DNA from: Clostridiales bacterium
Lineage (GTDB): Bacteria > Bacillota > Clostridia > Oscillospirales > Ruminococcaceae
DNA: 64,000 nt
NCBI GenBank assembly: GCA_003150405.1
Contig: QAMM01000015.1
Coordinates: forward strand, 19,408-83,407
Direction: 5' to 3'
Positions 27,840 through 35,444 of this stretch are shown one piece after another. Numbering within the stretch: position 1 is the stretch's first letter; the number at the start of each line of letters is the position of its first letter. The notes beneath the pieces are model-generated. The model saw nothing but the letters and a program-made list of their open reading frames with translations, had not been told where the DNA came from and made no database searches. A program made the position numbers and the translations under genes.

Positions 27840-28435
27840 TTAAATTATTTCTGAAAATGTTTCGTAATGATCGTAGGTGACAAACAGCAATCCGTCGTTT
27901 GACCATAACAGACGGTGGCCATTTCGTCTCCCGCTGTAATAATTGATATCAGCTTCATACCAGATTCTCCCGGATCTTTGAGGTAAATGTCTGTTTCGAT
28001 TTTGATAAATTCCCATAGTAGCCATTTTCTTTGGCGCAAATTTAGCGGGAGATTTACCTTTTTTCTAACCTAAAGATAATAGTTCGTCTCTGGTGATATA
28101 GTACTCCGACAAATTCGCAACATACTTCATCCAGTAATCAGCATCGTTTTTTCCATCTTTGTTCCATATCCGGCAATCACCGCATCTATTGGTTTTATCT
28201 CGCACCGGCAGTGAAAGTGGAGCGGCAGCTCTAGATCCGGCACCTCATCCATCTGGTAGATTTGACCGTGGCAGTCTCGGCATTTCCGACAGGTTTTTAT
28301 ATCCAGAACCGCAATCCAATTTTTATAATTTCGGCTTTCCTGTGTGGGTGGCGAATAGAAATCCAGCAGACCTTTGGTCAAGGCACAGGACATATCCGCT
28401 AAATGACATATCCACGCATCTTTTTTACATACATT
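27840..28435 (-). pseudogene. Broken HPNCRC-barnase toxin, copy B
   Basis: Starts ATG 28435 with MYVKKM as in copy A, but a one-base loss in GTCATTTAGC shifts the frame after about 11 codons. A second one-base loss near 28160 (after GYGTK) and a stop codon replacing Trp in the ALGW motif near 28070 complete the damage. The rest still encodes the barnase end with EADINY, GRRNGHR and DHYETF. In the zinc domain HPNCRC has become HFHCRC. No functional toxin can be made without multiple recoding events. Confidence 0.9.
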
Positions 28436-28497
28436 ATAGCACTTTCCTATTTTGTGATAAAGACAAAGTCTTTTCACTAATTCCCGGAAATTGGATA

Positions 28498-28522
28498 AAA
28501 ATTGCACTGTTTTATGCAACTT
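28498..28522. repeat. Degenerate inverted repeat upstream of toxin copy B
   Basis: AAATTGCAC and ATGCAACTT around a 5-6 base loop. It corresponds to the perfect repeat at 30046-30073 before copy A but has lost complementarity. Confidence 0.6.
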
Positions 28523-28582
28523 GCGAATAATATTTACAAATTATTCATAGTCTAACAGATAAAACCCGTCCCAAAAAAGAAA

Positions 28583-28754
28583 TCGGGGCCTCCGGCCTGA
28601 AAAATCAGGCGAAAACCTCGCATCTGCTCATAAAAAGTCTTTGTTTTGCTATTTTTTGGAAAAGGCATCTATGGAAAATCATTTTGGATTTTGCGCTCTA
28701 AAAAGCCCGCAAACCCGCATGAATATTGACAAAAATAGGGTGGACACTTTAGAT
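28583..28754. repeat. Direct repeat R1 bounding the copy B module
   Basis: Matches 30139-30344 in the same orientation. The best conserved core is 28620-28725 against 30172-30277, 106 bp each. It ends in a short tag, GGGTGGACACTTTAGAT (28738-28754), that also occurs at 29022-29039 and, with one change, at 30324-30341. Not coding in a conserved frame. Confidence 0.8.
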
Positions 28755-28769
28755 AATTATTTGAATTTT

Positions 28770-28958
28770 TTAGTCATCACGGCTCATAATTTCTTCTAAA
28801 TAATCTTCACTATTGTACCTATATGTATTTTCAATGGGTTTATGGCAATCACTACATGTATCCCAGTATCCCCACTCATCCATTTCTGTAAAAACAGATG
28901 AAGAATGAGCGCATTTACAAAAGTTGTCATGTCTACTTGCATCGTAATAACTTATCAT
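28770..28958 (-). CDS. Small Cys-rich (zinc-ribbon-like) protein
   Basis: 62 residues with FCKCAHSS, then EMDEWGYWDTCSDCHKPIE. The CxC and CxxC pairs suggest a small zinc ribbon. The start at 28958 follows GAGAGG; an upstream ATG 13 codons earlier overlaps the terminator of the previous module. It sits alone between two copies of the boundary tag. Similar small proteins occur in toxin-immunity arrays, but no function is known to me. Confidence 0.65.
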   Translation of the reverse strand: MISYYDASRHDNFCKCAHSSSVFTEMDEWGYWDTCSDCHKPIENTYRYNSEDYLEEIMSRDD

Positions 28959-28985
28959 TTTATTCCTCTCTTTCGTTATAATAAT

Positions 28986-29017
28986 AAAATCCGACATGTC
29001 AAAACATGTCGGATTTT
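28986..29017 (-). terminator. Terminator after barstar copy A
   Basis: A 14-bp perfect stem of AAAATCCGACATGT and its complement with a 4-base loop. On the minus strand it ends in TTTT, 60 bases after the barstar A stop. Confidence 0.8.
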
Positions 29018-29020
29018 GGA

Positions 29021-29042
29021 AGGGGTGGACACTTTAGATGCC
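29021..29042. repeat. Module boundary tag, middle copy
   Basis: AGGGGTGGACACTTTAGATG followed by CC. It is the same tag found at the ends of R1 (28737-28754) and R2 (30323-30344), so it separates the copy A module from the small Cys-rich gene. Confidence 0.75.
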
Positions 29043-29076
29043 TCACGAAGATGATAAAACATATCTAAAAATTTTT

Positions 29077-29370
29077 TTAGCTGTGTATTTCGATCTCAAT
29101 TTGCTCTCCATATCTTTTACGATGTTCTTTCAGCTCATGTAAAATTTCATTTATCATTCTAACGCTCGGTACAAGTTCATTTGATACAGTTTCTTCTCCT
29201 ATTATTACTACCTTATCTGCATCACACTCGCTCCAAAGCAAATCATCAAATGCACTCCAATTCTCTCCATAAAAATCGGGAAAATTAAACGCCTTTTTAA
29301 TTCTCTGATGAATCTCTCCTAGGTACTTGCAGCCGGTTAAATCCAGTGTAACAATTTTTTCCTCTTTCAT
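29077..29370 (-). CDS. Barstar family immunity protein, copy A
   Basis: 97 residues, closely similar to copy B: VTLDLTGCKYLGEIHQRI, FYGENWSAFDDLLWSECDAD and an acidic tail. It should bind the barnase domain encoded 15 bases upstream and protect the producer and its kin. The start at 29370 has GAGGAGG about ten bases before it; a TTG nine bases earlier is too close. It forms a two-gene unit with the intact toxin. Confidence 0.93.
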   Translation of the reverse strand: MKEEKIVTLDLTGCKYLGEIHQRIKKAFNFPDFYGENWSAFDDLLWSECDADKVVIIGEETVSNELVPSVRMINEILHELKEHRKRYGEQIEIEIHS

Positions 29371-29385
29371 TGCACACAACCTCCT

Positions 29386-29982
29386 CTAGATAATTTCCAA
29401 AAATGTTTCATAGTGATCGTAGGTAACAAACAGCAATCCGTCATTTGACCATAACAGACGGTGGCCGTTCCGTCTTCCGCTGTAATAGTTGATGTCCGCC
29501 TCATACCAGATTCTCCCGGGAATCTGCGGTAAATGATGATCTTTATTTTTATAAATTCCCCTCGTTAACATTTTGCCCGGTGCAAATTTTGCAGGGGACT
29601 TTCCCCATTTCCAACCTAACGCAACCAATTCCTCCTCTGTAATGTAGTACTCCGGCAAATCCGCAAAATACTTCATCCAGTAATCGGCTCCGTTCTGGCC
29701 GTCCTTCGTTCCATATCCGGCTTCTACCGCTTTCATCGGTTTTATATCGCACCGGCAGTTCGGATGAAGCGGTGGTTCTACGTCCGGTATCTCATCCATC
29801 CGATAGATTTTACCGTGGCAGTCTCGGCATTTCCGACAGGTTTTTATATCCAGAACCGCAATCCAAATTTTATAATTCCGGCTTTCCTGTGTGGGTGGCG
29901 AATAGAAATCCAGCAGACCTTTGGTCAAGGCACAGGACATATCCGCTGAAATGATATATCCACACATCTTTTTTACATACAT
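29386..29982 (-). CDS. Toxin with phage minor-head-like HPNCRC domain and C-terminal barnase
   Basis: 198 residues. About 30-100: WIAVLDIKTCRKCRDCHGK and PPLHPNCRCDIKP, the metal-binding end domain of Mu gpF/SPP1 gp7 minor head proteins. About 105-198: a complete barnase domain, from YYITEEELVALGW and FAPGKM to GRIWYEADINYYSGRRNGHR and YDHYETFLEI. The barnase catalytic residues Glu (READINY position), Arg and His (DHY) are all present, so it should cut RNA after G-preferred sites. There is no signal peptide or LXG/WXG region, so the delivery route is not encoded here. GAGGAG precedes the ATG; the barstar gene follows. Confidence 0.93.
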   Translation of the reverse strand: MYVKKMCGYIISADMSCALTKGLLDFYSPPTQESRNYKIWIAVLDIKTCRKCRDCHGKIYRMDEIPDVEPPLHPNCRCDIKPMKAVEAGYGTKDGQNGADYWMKYFADLPEYYITEEELVALGWKWGKSPAKFAPGKMLTRGIYKNKDHHLPQIPGRIWYEADINYYSGRRNGHRLLWSNDGLLFVTYDHYETFLEII

Positions 29983-30045
29983 TTTAACACTCCTCTATTT
30001 TGTGGTAAAGACAAATGTCCCTTCACTAATAGGGAGTAATTAGTC

Positions 30046-30073
30046 AAAAGTTGCACTATTTTGTGCAACTTTT
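30046..30073. repeat. Perfect inverted repeat before toxin copy A
   Basis: AAAAGTTGCAC and GTGCAACTTTT around TATTTT, 63 bases upstream of the toxin start. It could be an operator or, given the T run on either strand, a terminator shielding the toxin from upstream transcription. Confidence 0.75.
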
Positions 30074-30138
30074 AAACAATATTCACAAATTATTTACATT
30101 TAACCCGATATACATCTGTTGTGGAAAATTAAAAAAAT

Positions 30139-30344
30139 GAGCCTCTTGCTGTAAAATCAGGTGGAGGCCCCGCATCTGCTCGTAAAAATCCTTTGTTTTG
30201 CCATTTTGTGGAAAAGGCATCTATGGAAAACCGTTTTGGTTTTTGGTCTCTAAAAAGCCCGCAAACCCGCATGAATACTAAGAAAAATGTGCCTGACAGT
30301 AAAATCAGGCACATAATCTGGAAGGGGTGGACGCTTTAGATGCC
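30139..30344. repeat. Direct repeat R2 bounding the copy A module
   Basis: The second copy of R1, 106-bp core at 30172-30277, followed by an extra small hairpin (GTGCCTGA/TCAGGCAC, 30289-30313) and the boundary tag at 30323-30344. With the inverted repeat above, this accounts for most of the gap between toxin A and the tRNA genes; no ORF here is conserved between the copies. Confidence 0.8.
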
Positions 30345-30416
30345 GCTTCCAGCGCGGGCACTTTGCCCGGGTAAAAAAGAAAAGAGTCCGAACGCGAATT
30401 GCGTCCAGACTCAGTC

Positions 30417-30501
30417 TGGTGGAGGAAGATGGATTCGAACCATCGAAGCTGAAAGCAACAGATTTACAGTCTGCCCCCTTTGGCCACTCGGGAATTCCTC
30501 C
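30417..30501 (-). tRNA. tRNA-Tyr(GTA)
   Basis: Class II tRNA with a long variable arm, anticodon GTA in CTGTAAA, TTCGAATC T-loop and an encoded CCA. First gene on the toxin side of a three-tRNA cluster. Confidence 0.95.
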
Positions 30502-30533
30502 AAATTATGAAATTGTTATTTGCTCAACAAAAG

Positions 30534-30609
30534 TGGAGCTGGTGGACGGACTTGAACCCCCGACCTGCTGATTACAAATCAGCTGCTCTACCAACTGAGC
30601 TACACCAGC
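30534..30609 (-). tRNA. tRNA-Thr(TGT)
   Basis: GCTGGTG acceptor stem, anticodon TGT, TTCAAGTC T-loop, encoded CCA. Confidence 0.95.
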
Positions 30610-30661
30610 AAGAACGATAATTATTTTAGCATATCTTTCAGCCGATGTCAACAAAAATTTT

Positions 30662-30738
30662 TGGTCGGGGCGACAGGACTTGAACCTGCGGCATCTTGGT
30701 CCCAAACCAAGCACTCTACCAAACTGAGTTACGCCCCG
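30662..30738 (-). tRNA. tRNA-Pro(TGG)
   Basis: CGGGGCG acceptor stem, anticodon TGG, TTCAAGTC T-loop, encoded CCA. First transcribed of the cluster. Confidence 0.95.
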
Positions 30739-30755
30739 AATTGGCAGTGATAATT

Positions 30756-30784
30756 ATTATAAGAGAAATTTCAGATAATGTCAA
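30756..30784 (-). promoter_or_regulatory. Promoter of the Pro-Thr-Tyr tRNA operon
   Basis: On the minus strand a perfect TTGACA (30784-30779), 17 bases and a perfect TATAAT (30761-30756), 18 bases before tRNA-Pro. Confidence 0.85.
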
Positions 30785-31047
30785 GTGTAATATTTTTTAG
30801 GCGTTTTTATTTTTAATAGAACCGAAAAAAATACCGGTCAAGTAGTCGGGCAGTCGCGCTGTTGCGGTAGCCGTTATTTTTTTGTTTGACCGTATTCACG
30901 AAAAGCACAAACGTTGCAAAATGGCAAAATGAAACCTCTTTTTGGAAAAATGATATAAATCAAAAGTCGGCGCATAAATCCCGGTATTTCCTCCAAAACT
31001 AGTAATAGCTTATTGGTTTGAAATTACTTTTTCGGAGGATAAAGCGT

Positions 31048-31797
31048 ATGAAAAACACGAAACTCAAACGTTCCGGGCTGTCTTCCTTTTTGACAGGGAA
31101 GGGCTTTTATATCGCGTTGTGCGTCAGTATTGTTGTGGTGAGCGCCACGGCGTACTTTGTCATCAACGCAACCAGGGACAACTTGAACGAACAGAACAAT
31201 ATCAATCTCTCGTCAGATACCGGCTCCAATGAATGGGGCTTTTCTGGTACTGAGGTGAGCAATTCCCAGAGCGATGTACCAAAGGAACCGTCGTCCAGCA
31301 GCGAAACGCCGGCCGCGAGCAGCGAGAGCCAGCCGGAAAGCCAGTCCGCCAACGCACCGGCGGAAAGCTCCAGCCAAACCTTTAGCAACACCTTTGTCAT
31401 GCCGTTGAAGGGCGATATTTTAAACGCTTTCAGCAACGGCAAGCCGGTGAAATCCAAGACGCTGAACGAGTGGCGTACCCATGATGGTGTCGATATCAAA
31501 GCGGCGATTGCCACTCCGGTTAAATCGGCCTCAGACGGCATTGTAACCGCGATTGAGGAAGATCCCATGTGGGGTGTTACCATCACCATTGACCACGGCA
31601 ACGGCTATCAGACCATGTATATGGGCCTGAACGTCAATGTCAGCGTTAAGAAGGACCAGCAGGTAGAAATTGGAACTGTACTCGGTTCGGTCGGCGAAAC
31701 AGCAGAGATCGAGATTGCAGAAGAACCGCACCTCCATTTCGCTATGAAAAAGGACGGCGAGTGGATTGACCCCATGAGCATGATTCAAAACGCATAA
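31048..31797 (+). CDS. M23/LytM-domain membrane protein, SpoIIQ-like
   Basis: 249 residues: a short cytosolic tail, one membrane helix (about 20-40), a Ser/Glu/Pro-rich linker (about 65-115) and a LytM domain. The domain keeps HDGVD and HLHF, the His/Asp and His-x-His metal ligands, so it could be an active endopeptidase as in clostridial SpoIIQ, rather than a dead one. SpoIIQ of the forespore pairs with SpoIIIAH of the mother cell during engulfment. No spoIIIA genes are near, so a general cell-wall hydrolase is the alternative. GGAGGA precedes the start at 31048. Confidence 0.82.
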   Translation: MKNTKLKRSGLSSFLTGKGFYIALCVSIVVVSATAYFVINATRDNLNEQNNINLSSDTGSNEWGFSGTEVSNSQSDVPKEPSSSSETPAASSESQPESQSANAPAESSSQTFSNTFVMPLKGDILNAFSNGKPVKSKTLNEWRTHDGVDIKAAIATPVKSASDGIVTAIEEDPMWGVTITIDHGNGYQTMYMGLNVNVSVKKDQQVEIGTVLGSVGETAEIEIAEEPHLHFAMKKDGEWIDPMSMIQNA

Positions 31798-31836
31798 TCC
31801 GAACACCGGAATATGAACCCCCAAAACCCACACGGC

Positions 31837-31871
31837 AAAAACGGCATGGCCATTGCGGCTATGCCGTTTTT
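31837..31871 (+). terminator. Terminator after the LytM gene
   Basis: AAAAACGGCAT with its complement and a T run; A-rich on the left, so it can also stop the convergent minus-strand operon. Confidence 0.85.
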
Positions 31872-31901
31872 GTTTTGATGAGAATCACGCAACGATGCTG
31901 C

Positions 31902-32720
31902 TCATTCGCCAGCAGGGAGTTTCTGCGCTGCAATTACATGCTGAAAGGTCGGGCTTGGATGCTCAAATGGGGTGTCCGGCTGGAATTCGGTCATGTTTCG
32001 CCAGTAACGCTTGGGCATGTGACCCATCCGGCATTTGGGATTATAACGCCCCTCTATAGCGACCGAATCGTAAAACCGTTTCCACAGGGCGCGGTAACGG
32101 GCTTCCTGCTCTTCCGGGCGCGGGAGAGAGAAATCTTCAAGCGGGAGGATTACCGGTTCATAAGGCTGGTACACCAGAGCTTCCCGGTGGGTGCTGTCAA
32201 AAATGAGAAATCGCTCTTCCGGGTAGCGGGAACAGAAATGCTCAGCCAATAGGGGAAGCACCCGGTTTTGAGGTTCAATAATCGCAGCCAGCGTTCCGTT
32301 TTGTTCCGAAAACCGCAGAAATTCCTTAAAAAAATGCGCTTCGTTGTTTAAATATTTTACCGCCTTTGTCAGCGCGTTTACGGTATCGTCTGCCAGACAG
32401 TCGAGTACGGCTCCGCGGTAGCGGTATCCCAGCCGGATAAACCGCAAAAGCAGTCGTTCCTTTTCCGGTTGGCAGCCTAGAAACGCCTCTGCAATAAACG
32501 CCGCAGCGGCAGGGGAGATTTTACTCCGAAAAGAATTGTAAACCCGTTCGGCGTGCTGCTTATCGGTCTCCACCCAGTGTTCTGGATACAGTGTCTCCTG
32601 CGGCATTTCATCCGGCAAAATAGCCGCTGGTAATTCCCGGCGGTAAAAACTGTCGAACACGCAGCAGAGGAATCCTTCAAAACTACCGTCGTAACGGTAG
32701 GCAAGCATTTTTTTCTGCAT
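31902..32720 (-). CDS. DUF4130/TIGR03915 family probable DNA metabolism protein
   Basis: 272 residues with the family opening YRYDGSFEGFLCCVFDS and the DFSLPRPEEQEARYRALWKRF region. The C-terminal NPKCRMGHMPKRYW with MTEFQ is a constant ending. In genomes this family always accompanies the TIGR03916 radical SAM protein, sometimes fused to a uracil-DNA glycosylase, and is thought to act in DNA repair. It is the second gene of a LexA-controlled operon with that partner, 17 bases downstream. The chemistry is unknown. Confidence 0.9.
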   Translation of the reverse strand: MQKKMLAYRYDGSFEGFLCCVFDSFYRRELPAAILPDEMPQETLYPEHWVETDKQHAERVYNSFRSKISPAAAAFIAEAFLGCQPEKERLLLRFIRLGYRYRGAVLDCLADDTVNALTKAVKYLNNEAHFFKEFLRFSEQNGTLAAIIEPQNRVLPLLAEHFCSRYPEERFLIFDSTHREALVYQPYEPVILPLEDFSLPRPEEQEARYRALWKRFYDSVAIEGRYNPKCRMGHMPKRYWRNMTEFQPDTPFEHPSPTFQHVIAAQKLPAGE

Positions 32721-32737
32721 TGTGGATTTCCTTTCCT

Positions 32738-34042
32738 TTAGGCGCGCAGCAGTGGGCTTCCGGTAACTGAAATAGCGGCGTTGAGACCATCAAACAGGCT
32801 CAACTGTTCCACTTGTTCTTTTGGGAGCAGCGCCTTACCCTGCTGGGTGATTAAATTCTGGAGCATAACGTCGGGGGAGACCCGCAGTCCTTCAAGCGCT
32901 TTGCCCCGACAGGTGATGAAGTACTGCGCCCGCTTGAGCACTACGCCAAGCTTTTTGAGCGCCGTAAAATCAAGGCTTGCCATCCGCCGGGCGGTCACAA
33001 TCGCCTTTGCCGATTTTGGACCAATGCCTGGCACCCGCAGCAGGGTGTGGTAATCCGCCTGGTTGATTTCCACCGGGAAATACTCCAAATGCCCCAACGC
33101 CCAGTTGCATTTCGGGTCCAGCAAGGGATTGAAGCTCTGGTTTTCCCGGTCGAGCAGCTCGCGGGCCTCAAATCCGTAAAAGCGCAGCAGCCAGTCGGCC
33201 TGATACAGCCGGTGTTCCCGCAGGAGCGGTGGCTTGGTGTCCGGCGAGGGGAGCAGGGAGCTTTCCACTACCGGCATGTAGGCTGAGAAAAAGACCCGTT
33301 TCAGCCGGTATTTTTTGTAAAGCCCTTCGGCAAGCATTAAAATCTGGTAATCACTATCCGGCGTTGCGCCTATGATCATCTGGGTGCTCTGCCCGGCCGG
33401 AGTAAACTGCGGCGCGTTTTGGTAGCGTACCAGCTCCTGCCGGTTTTGCTCAATCTGTTCTGCGATCATCTCCATTGGTTTGAGAATGGCCTTCTTGGAT
33501 TTGTCCGGGCAGAGGAGCTTCAGGCTGCTCTCGGACGGCAGCTCAATGTTGACGCTCATCCGGTCGGCGAGCATGCCAAGACGGGTGAGCAGCACCGGGC
33601 TTGCCCCAGGAATCGCCTTGACGTGGATATACCCCCGGAAGCGGTATTCCTGCCGTAGCATGGAAAGGGTTTTGATGAGAAGCTCACAGGTGTAATCCGG
33701 GCTTTGCAGGACACCGCTGCTTAAAAACAGCCCTTCAATGTAGTTGCGGCGGTAAAAGCCAATGGTTAGCTCGCAGAGCTCACGTGGGGTGAATGCGGCG
33801 CGCGGGGTGTCATGCGAGCGGCGGTTGACGCAGTATTGGCAGTCATAAATACATACGTTGGTAAACAGCACTTTCAGCAGAGAGATGCAGCGTCCGTCCG
33901 CCGCAAAGCTGTGGCAGATGCCGCAGGAAACCGCGCTGCCCAGCGCCCCCTTTTGCCCGGCTCGGTCTACACCGCTGGAAGTGCAGGCGACATCATATTT
34001 GGCTGCGCCGGTCAGGATTTCCAGCTTTTGTTCGGTTGTCAC
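32738..34042 (-). CDS. Radical SAM protein of the TIGR03916 DNA modification/repair family
   Basis: 434 residues. CIYDCQYC (CX3CX2C) near residue 65 should hold the radical SAM 4Fe-4S cluster, and HTLLRVPGIGPKSAKAI near 330 is a helix-hairpin-helix DNA-binding motif. The family is predicted to modify or repair DNA and travels with the DUF4130 protein encoded next. The start is a GTG at 34042, eight bases after GGGAGGAG. A LexA box over the transcription start supports SOS control and hence a repair role. Confidence 0.9.
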   Translation of the reverse strand: MTTEQKLEILTGAAKYDVACTSSGVDRAGQKGALGSAVSCGICHSFAADGRCISLLKVLFTNVCIYDCQYCVNRRSHDTPRAAFTPRELCELTIGFYRRNYIEGLFLSSGVLQSPDYTCELLIKTLSMLRQEYRFRGYIHVKAIPGASPVLLTRLGMLADRMSVNIELPSESSLKLLCPDKSKKAILKPMEMIAEQIEQNRQELVRYQNAPQFTPAGQSTQMIIGATPDSDYQILMLAEGLYKKYRLKRVFFSAYMPVVESSLLPSPDTKPPLLREHRLYQADWLLRFYGFEARELLDRENQSFNPLLDPKCNWALGHLEYFPVEINQADYHTLLRVPGIGPKSAKAIVTARRMASLDFTALKKLGVVLKRAQYFITCRGKALEGLRVSPDVMLQNLITQQGKALLPKEQVEQLSLFDGLNAAISVTGSPLLRA

Positions 34043-34062
34043 AGCGTTCGCTCCTCCCAAAA

Positions 34063-34074
34063 GAACATTTGTTC
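34063..34074 (-). promoter_or_regulatory. LexA (SOS) operator
   Basis: GAACATTTGTTC, a match to the firmicute/clostridial consensus GAACNNNNGTTC with perfect half-sites. It lies 6 bp downstream of the -10 box, so a bound LexA would cover the start site. Confidence 0.82.
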
Positions 34075-34080
34075 TATATC

Positions 34081-34109
34081 AATATAACCCATTTGCAAAG
34101 GTTCGTCAA
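34081..34109 (-). promoter_or_regulatory. Promoter of the radical SAM repair operon
   Basis: On the minus strand TTGACG (34109-34104), 17 bases, TATATT (34086-34081), followed by the LexA operator. Confidence 0.75.
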
Positions 34110-34522
34110 GGGGGAGCAAAAAAGAAATTGGAAACAACTTGTTGAGCGGTTGTATAGGCTAGGCTTCCGGACATGTCTGCGCCGTGCAGTGCCGCGCCGG
34201 AAGCTCAAGCCGTGTGCCGCGCGGACAGGCGCATCAGACTGACCAGTCAGATTATATGGGTATTGGGAGCTGAAAAATCAGCGCCCATACCGTAATGGAT
34301 GGACGCTGATGGTGAAAACAAGGATATTGACTGCTGTCTAAATAAAATGCGTTTTCGCGGAAAAGCTGCCTGACGCAGCAGCGTGAATCATAGCACGAAA
34401 CGAAACTCTTTCCAAAACACTGCTTCAAACAGCGTTTGAAATACATGGAGATGTCGATACAGCCATACCATCCCCTTCCAACCATTGCCGCTTAAACATC
34501 AGCGGCCCGGCGGAACACGCTG
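34110..34522. other. Intergenic region with hairpins
   Basis: 413 bases without a convincing gene. Stems seen: GCTTCCGG/CCGGAAGC (34163-34204) and ATCAGCG..CCAT with ATGG..CGCTGAT (about 34277-34310). The second may terminate the neighbouring lipoprotein transcript. Nothing else is recognised. Confidence 0.5.
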
Positions 34523-35167
34523 TTACGAACCGCTCGTTCCAGACTCGGGGGGCGATTCCACCGGAATTTCCGGCGCATCCTTCTCCAAAAGCCCGGGTGA
34601 AGTTTCCTCCGCGTCCTTGACATCCACCGGTTCTGATATGTCTGAATCGGCCTTACCGTCTGCGGATTCGCCCGGCTCGGAAGAAACGAGCGGCTTGCCG
34701 TTGATAGCGTTGTCCAGCGTGGTCAGAACGGCGCCGTTATGTTCGGTCATAATCAAAAACAGGTAATCCCCATACTCTTTCAGTTCAGCGTTTTGCGCCA
34801 CTGCAAGCTGATCGGGCAGAACTCCCTCAAAAGATGCTTCGGCGTTTTCTTTTGCGGTCTGTAAGGCGTCTTTTAAGGCATCCTTTTTGTCTTTTTGTGC
34901 GTGAAACCCCGCAAATACCGTCGCCGATGTTTCTTTCTGTGGAACGTAGGCCACTGCTTCGGTGTAAAACGCCTGGCTTATCCCAAAGTGTTCGCCGGTT
35001 TCTCCGGAGTCAAGCACCATCAGCCACTGTTCATTATATGGGTCAAGCGCCGTTTGGTAAACGGAGGTCATGGTTTGGTATAAATCAAGCTCCAGCGCGG
35101 AGGTGCATCCGGAACAAAATAAAAGCAAAATGGCAAGGCAACAGGCTGACGCCGAAAAATGTTTCAA
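34523..35167 (-). CDS. DUF4358-like lipoprotein
   Basis: 214 residues with a lipoprotein signal peptide (hydrophobic stretch, then FCSGC). A domain of about 120 residues contains LYQTMTSVY, FGISQAFYTEAVAYVP and FAGFHAQKD, as in the DUF4358 family of clostridial lipoproteins, often linked to growth on surfaces or unknown envelope roles. The tail is acidic, Pro/Glu/Ser-rich and probably disordered. The start is a TTG at 35167, seven bases after GGAGG; an upstream ATG would put the hydrophobic segment too far inside. Confidence 0.72.
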   Translation of the reverse strand: MKHFSASACCLAILLLFCSGCTSALELDLYQTMTSVYQTALDPYNEQWLMVLDSGETGEHFGISQAFYTEAVAYVPQKETSATVFAGFHAQKDKKDALKDALQTAKENAEASFEGVLPDQLAVAQNAELKEYGDYLFLIMTEHNGAVLTTLDNAINGKPLVSSEPGESADGKADSDISEPVDVKDAEETSPGLLEKDAPEIPVESPPESGTSGS

Positions 35168-35358
35168 AAAATTCCTCCAATCGGCAAGGCTGGGACATGA
35201 CAATTATTTAGCTTTATTCTAGCGGATAGCCAACAGAAAATCAAATCTCAAACATGGCGGCTCGAGTACTGTTCTTGTCATTTTATCAGATATTCCGCAG
35301 AAAAAAGTATGAAATTCATACGCTTTTACAATTCACCTCCCCAAAGCCTCCAAAGGCA

Positions 35359-35387
35359 TTGACTATTCCCGGGAATAAAAATATAAT
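35359..35387 (+). promoter_or_regulatory. serCA promoter with a palindrome in the spacer
   Basis: TTGACT at 35359-35364, 17-base spacer and perfect TATAAT at 35382-35387. A perfect 14-bp palindrome, TATTCCCGGGAATA at 35364-35377, fills most of the spacer, the place where a repressor would block RNA polymerase. Confidence 0.75.
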
Positions 35388-35444
35388 AGAAGTAATGTTT
35401 TTTAACAGGACGTTGTTAAAAAAATTTTTGGAGGGTATTGATTC

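Noticed and set aside
28127..28519. 130-codon frame starting MHKTVQ in the copy B toxin
   Set aside because: It is an artefact of the frameshift: only part of it follows the toxin frame and its start lies upstream of the real one at 28435.
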